In this document: one piece after another, positions 62,912-64,000 of the stretch | Position numbering within the stretch: position 1 is the first letter of the stretch | Layout of the letters: each line of letters begins with the position of its first letter | DNA from: an uncultured Clostridia bacterium | GTDB taxonomy: Bacteria > Bacillota > Clostridia > Christensenellales > CAG-138 | Assembly (NCBI GenBank): GCA_944366945.1 | Contig: CALVWJ010000004.1 | Coordinates: forward strand, 87,612-151,611 | DNA: 64,000 bases | Direction: 5' to 3' | The notes under the pieces: model-generated | Database searches by the model: none | What the model was told of the DNA's origin: nothing | The model's input: only the letters and a program-made list of their open reading frames with translations | Program-made: the position numbers and the translations under genes

Positions 62912-63260
62912 CACAGAGCCGGGTTCGAGCATACCGCGTGTGCCGCGCCCGCCGCCCGGGGGATGCAAACGGAAATGCCGCCCAAAGAGGCGGCTTTGGC
63001 GCGGCAAGTGCGGCAAAGGATGAACCGGCTCGGGAAGCCCGAGCACCGCGCGCGCTTTTGCCGCCGGGACGAGGCGATTCCCGATCCCATCGAAATCCAG
63101 ATTCCGATGGGCTTTAACCGCAGCACTCTCAATCCCCGCAGCCCCAAAAACCCTTCTCCAACCACCGCCCTTCGCCGGCGCTTGCACCACCGCGCCCGCC
63201 GGAACCACCACAGCATAACGCCTGCTATATGCATAACGCCGGTCAGCGCTTTGCGCCACC
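62912..63260 (+). repeat. R1 repeat, copy b
   Basis: Begins CAGAGCCGGGTTCGAGCATA and contains GCCGCCCAAAGAGGCGGCTT, GGCGCGGCAAGTGCGGCAAA and GATGGGCTTTAACCGCAGCA. It lacks the CTTCTTTT hairpin present in copies a and c, with GCTTTTGCC joined directly to GCCGGGACG. Confidence 0.82.
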
Positions 63261-63329
63261 GCGCCCCCTCAAACCACCACATTTGCCGACCTCATCGCAT
63301 CATCGCGCACCTCGGAGCCACTCCCATTG

Positions 63330-63720
63330 CGCGCATGCGCAGGGCCAGAGCCGGGTTCGAGCATGCCGCACGGTGCTCAAGGAGTATGCCGCGCCTGCCG
63401 CCCGAGGGATGCAAACGGAAATGCCGCCCAAACAGGCGGCTTGGCGCGGCAAGTGCGGCAAAGGATGAACCGGCTCGGCAAGCCCGAGCACCGCGCGCGC
63501 TTTTGCTTCTTTTCTAAAAAGAAGTCCCTCGCCGGGACGAGGCGATTTCCGATAACGCCGGAAATCAAAATTCGGATGGGCTTTAACCGCAGCGCTCTCA
63601 ATCCCCGCAGCCCCAAAACCCTTCTTCAACCGCCGCCCTTAACCGGCGCGAAGCACCACCGCACAACGCCCCGCTATCCTCGCCCGCTGGCGCTTTGCGC
63701 CACCGCATCCCGTTGAAGCC
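63330..63720 (+). repeat. R1 repeat, copy c
   Basis: Starts GCGCGCATGCGCAGGGCCAG and includes the CTTCTTTT-CTA-AAAAGAAG hairpin (63506-63524), the CGCCGGGACGAGGCG hairpin and the downstream CGCTTTGCGCCACCGC linker. It is the closest relative of copy a, in the opposite orientation. Confidence 0.85.
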
Positions 63721-63795
63721 CTGCATTACTGCCCTTCCCTTTAATTACCACAACCCTATTCCCCATCTGCTGCTCCGTATCCCTCTAAATACGAA

Positions 63796-63821
63796 AAAGG
63801 CTTCGGTTTTCCGAAGCCTTT
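63796..63821 (-). terminator. Terminator of tuf
   Basis: AAAGGCTTCGG and CCGAAGCCTTT form an 11-base-pair stem round four bases. On the minus strand it is followed by TTCG after five Ts in all, about 18 bases beyond the tuf stop. Confidence 0.9.
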
Positions 63822-63838
63822 GGTTTCTGTTTGTTCTT

Positions 63839-64000
63839 TTACTCAATGATGCTCGACACAACGCCGGACGCTACCGTACGCCCGCCTTCACGAATTGCGA
63901 ACCGAAGTCCTTCATCCATTGCAATCGGCGTGATCAGCGTGATCTCCATCCGGATGTTGTCTCCCGGCATCACCATCTCTACTCCGTCCGGCAGCTTGAT
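63839..64000 (-). CDS. tuf: Elongation factor Tu, C-terminal end (gene continues beyond the window)
   Basis: The last 53 codons read [20 protein letters not shown], then [20 protein letters not shown] and [13 protein letters not shown] before the stop, the beta-barrel domain 3 of EF-Tu, where tRNA is bound. EF-Tu delivers aminoacyl-tRNA to the ribosome. In Bacillota tuf often lies upstream of the S10 operon; here about 17 kb of unrelated genes intervene. The terminator follows at 63796-63821. Confidence 0.97.
   Translation of the reverse strand: MKLPDGVEMVMPGDNIRMEITLITPIAMDEGLRFAIREGGRTVASGVVSSIIE

Larger units (their letters stand above)
62641..63795. repeat. Intergenic region carrying two plus-oriented R1 repeats
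   Basis: About 1.15 kb between the exported-protein gene and tuf. From 62641 to 62900 it is A/T-rich and should hold the promoter of the exported-protein operon. From 62912 to 63720 it is occupied by R1b and R1c in direct orientation. No real gene was found. Confidence 0.7.

Noticed and set aside
63340..63380. GGTTCGAGC segments in R1 that resemble a tRNA T-arm
   Set aside because: No acceptor stem, anticodon arm or CCA-proximal pairing can be drawn around them. I found no tRNA in the window.
62795..63517. A 240-codon plus-strand open frame in R1b/R1c
   Set aside because: Same reason: it crosses two tandem repeats, changes frame between them and has no start signal.
62912..63720. Possible CRISPR array
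   Set aside because: Only two long direct units of about 350-390 bases occur, without short regular repeats or unique spacers, and no cas genes are present.
59000..64000. Insertion sequence or transposase
   Set aside because: Despite the repeats, I saw no transposase, integrase or recombinase frame in this region or elsewhere in the window.

Overview
The window looks like chromosomal DNA of a spore-forming or spore-ancestral Gram-positive bacterium of the Bacillota, most likely class Clostridia (a Christensenellales/Oscillospirales-like gut lineage is my inference). The reasons are a full-length Spo0A, a SPOCS/LysM spore-type protein, zinc-ribbon ribosomal proteins, a KOW protein between map and infA, a lone [FeFe] hydrogenase, BlaI/M56 pairs and AGGAGG-type ribosome binding sites. 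Base composition is moderately GC-rich by eye. Nearly all intergenic signals are consistent with sigma-70-type (SigA) promoters and simple GC hairpin terminators.

Layout. 1-4.8 kb: end of bioY, carbamate kinase (arcC), a DUF1015 protein, a PlsC-like acyltransferase with a zinc ribbon, and an alkyltransferase-like (MGMT-fold) protein. 5.4-8.1 kb: a SPOCS-LysM protein and spo0A, separated by a cluster of three DnaA boxes. The Spo0A receiver has Glu where the phosphorylated Asp56 should be. 8.4-13.1 kb: a MarR-controlled heterodimeric ABC exporter with a GNAT acetyltransferase. 13.6-14.9 kb: an MBL-fold hydrolase and a YcxB-like membrane protein. 15.1-21.5 kb: a complete phosphate regulon, pstSCAB-phoU-phoB-phoR, behind a Pho box; its PstS is circularly permuted. 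21.9-24.7 kb: BlaI/M56 signalling pair 1. 25.2-30.6 kb: zinc-ribbon proteins, an NlpC/P60 hydrolase, an 8-oxoguanine-deaminase-like amidohydrolase and a DUF11 surface-type protein.

31.0-46.9 kb is the large ribosomal protein supercluster on the minus strand: rpsJ-rplCDWB-rpsS-rplV-rpsC-rplP-rpmC-rpsQ-rplNXE-rpsNH-rplFR-rpsE-rpmD-rplO-secY-adk-map-KOW-infA-rpmJ, then a terminator, a new promoter and a structured leader, then rpsM-rpsK-rpsD-rpoA-rplQ. Further on are a lipoprotein (47.7-48.3 kb), a CRP-controlled NitT/TauT-type ABC importer (48.9-51.9 kb), a PadR-led three-gene operon (52.3-54.2 kb), BlaI/M56 pair 2 with a striking palindromic operator (54.4-56.1 kb), a frameshifted GNAT gene, a decayed inverted copy of the third PadR-operon gene (56.8-57.1 kb), and an [FeFe] hydrogenase (57.2-58.9 kb).

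The most accessory-looking part is 59.3-63.7 kb. Three paralogous small membrane proteins of a family I do not recognise and one exported protein with a glycine-rich hydrophobic segment sit among long, modular, GC-rich repeats (here called R1 and R2) in opposite orientations on the two sides. This is the best candidate for an undescribed system. The window ends in the 3' end of tuf (EF-Tu) with its own terminator.
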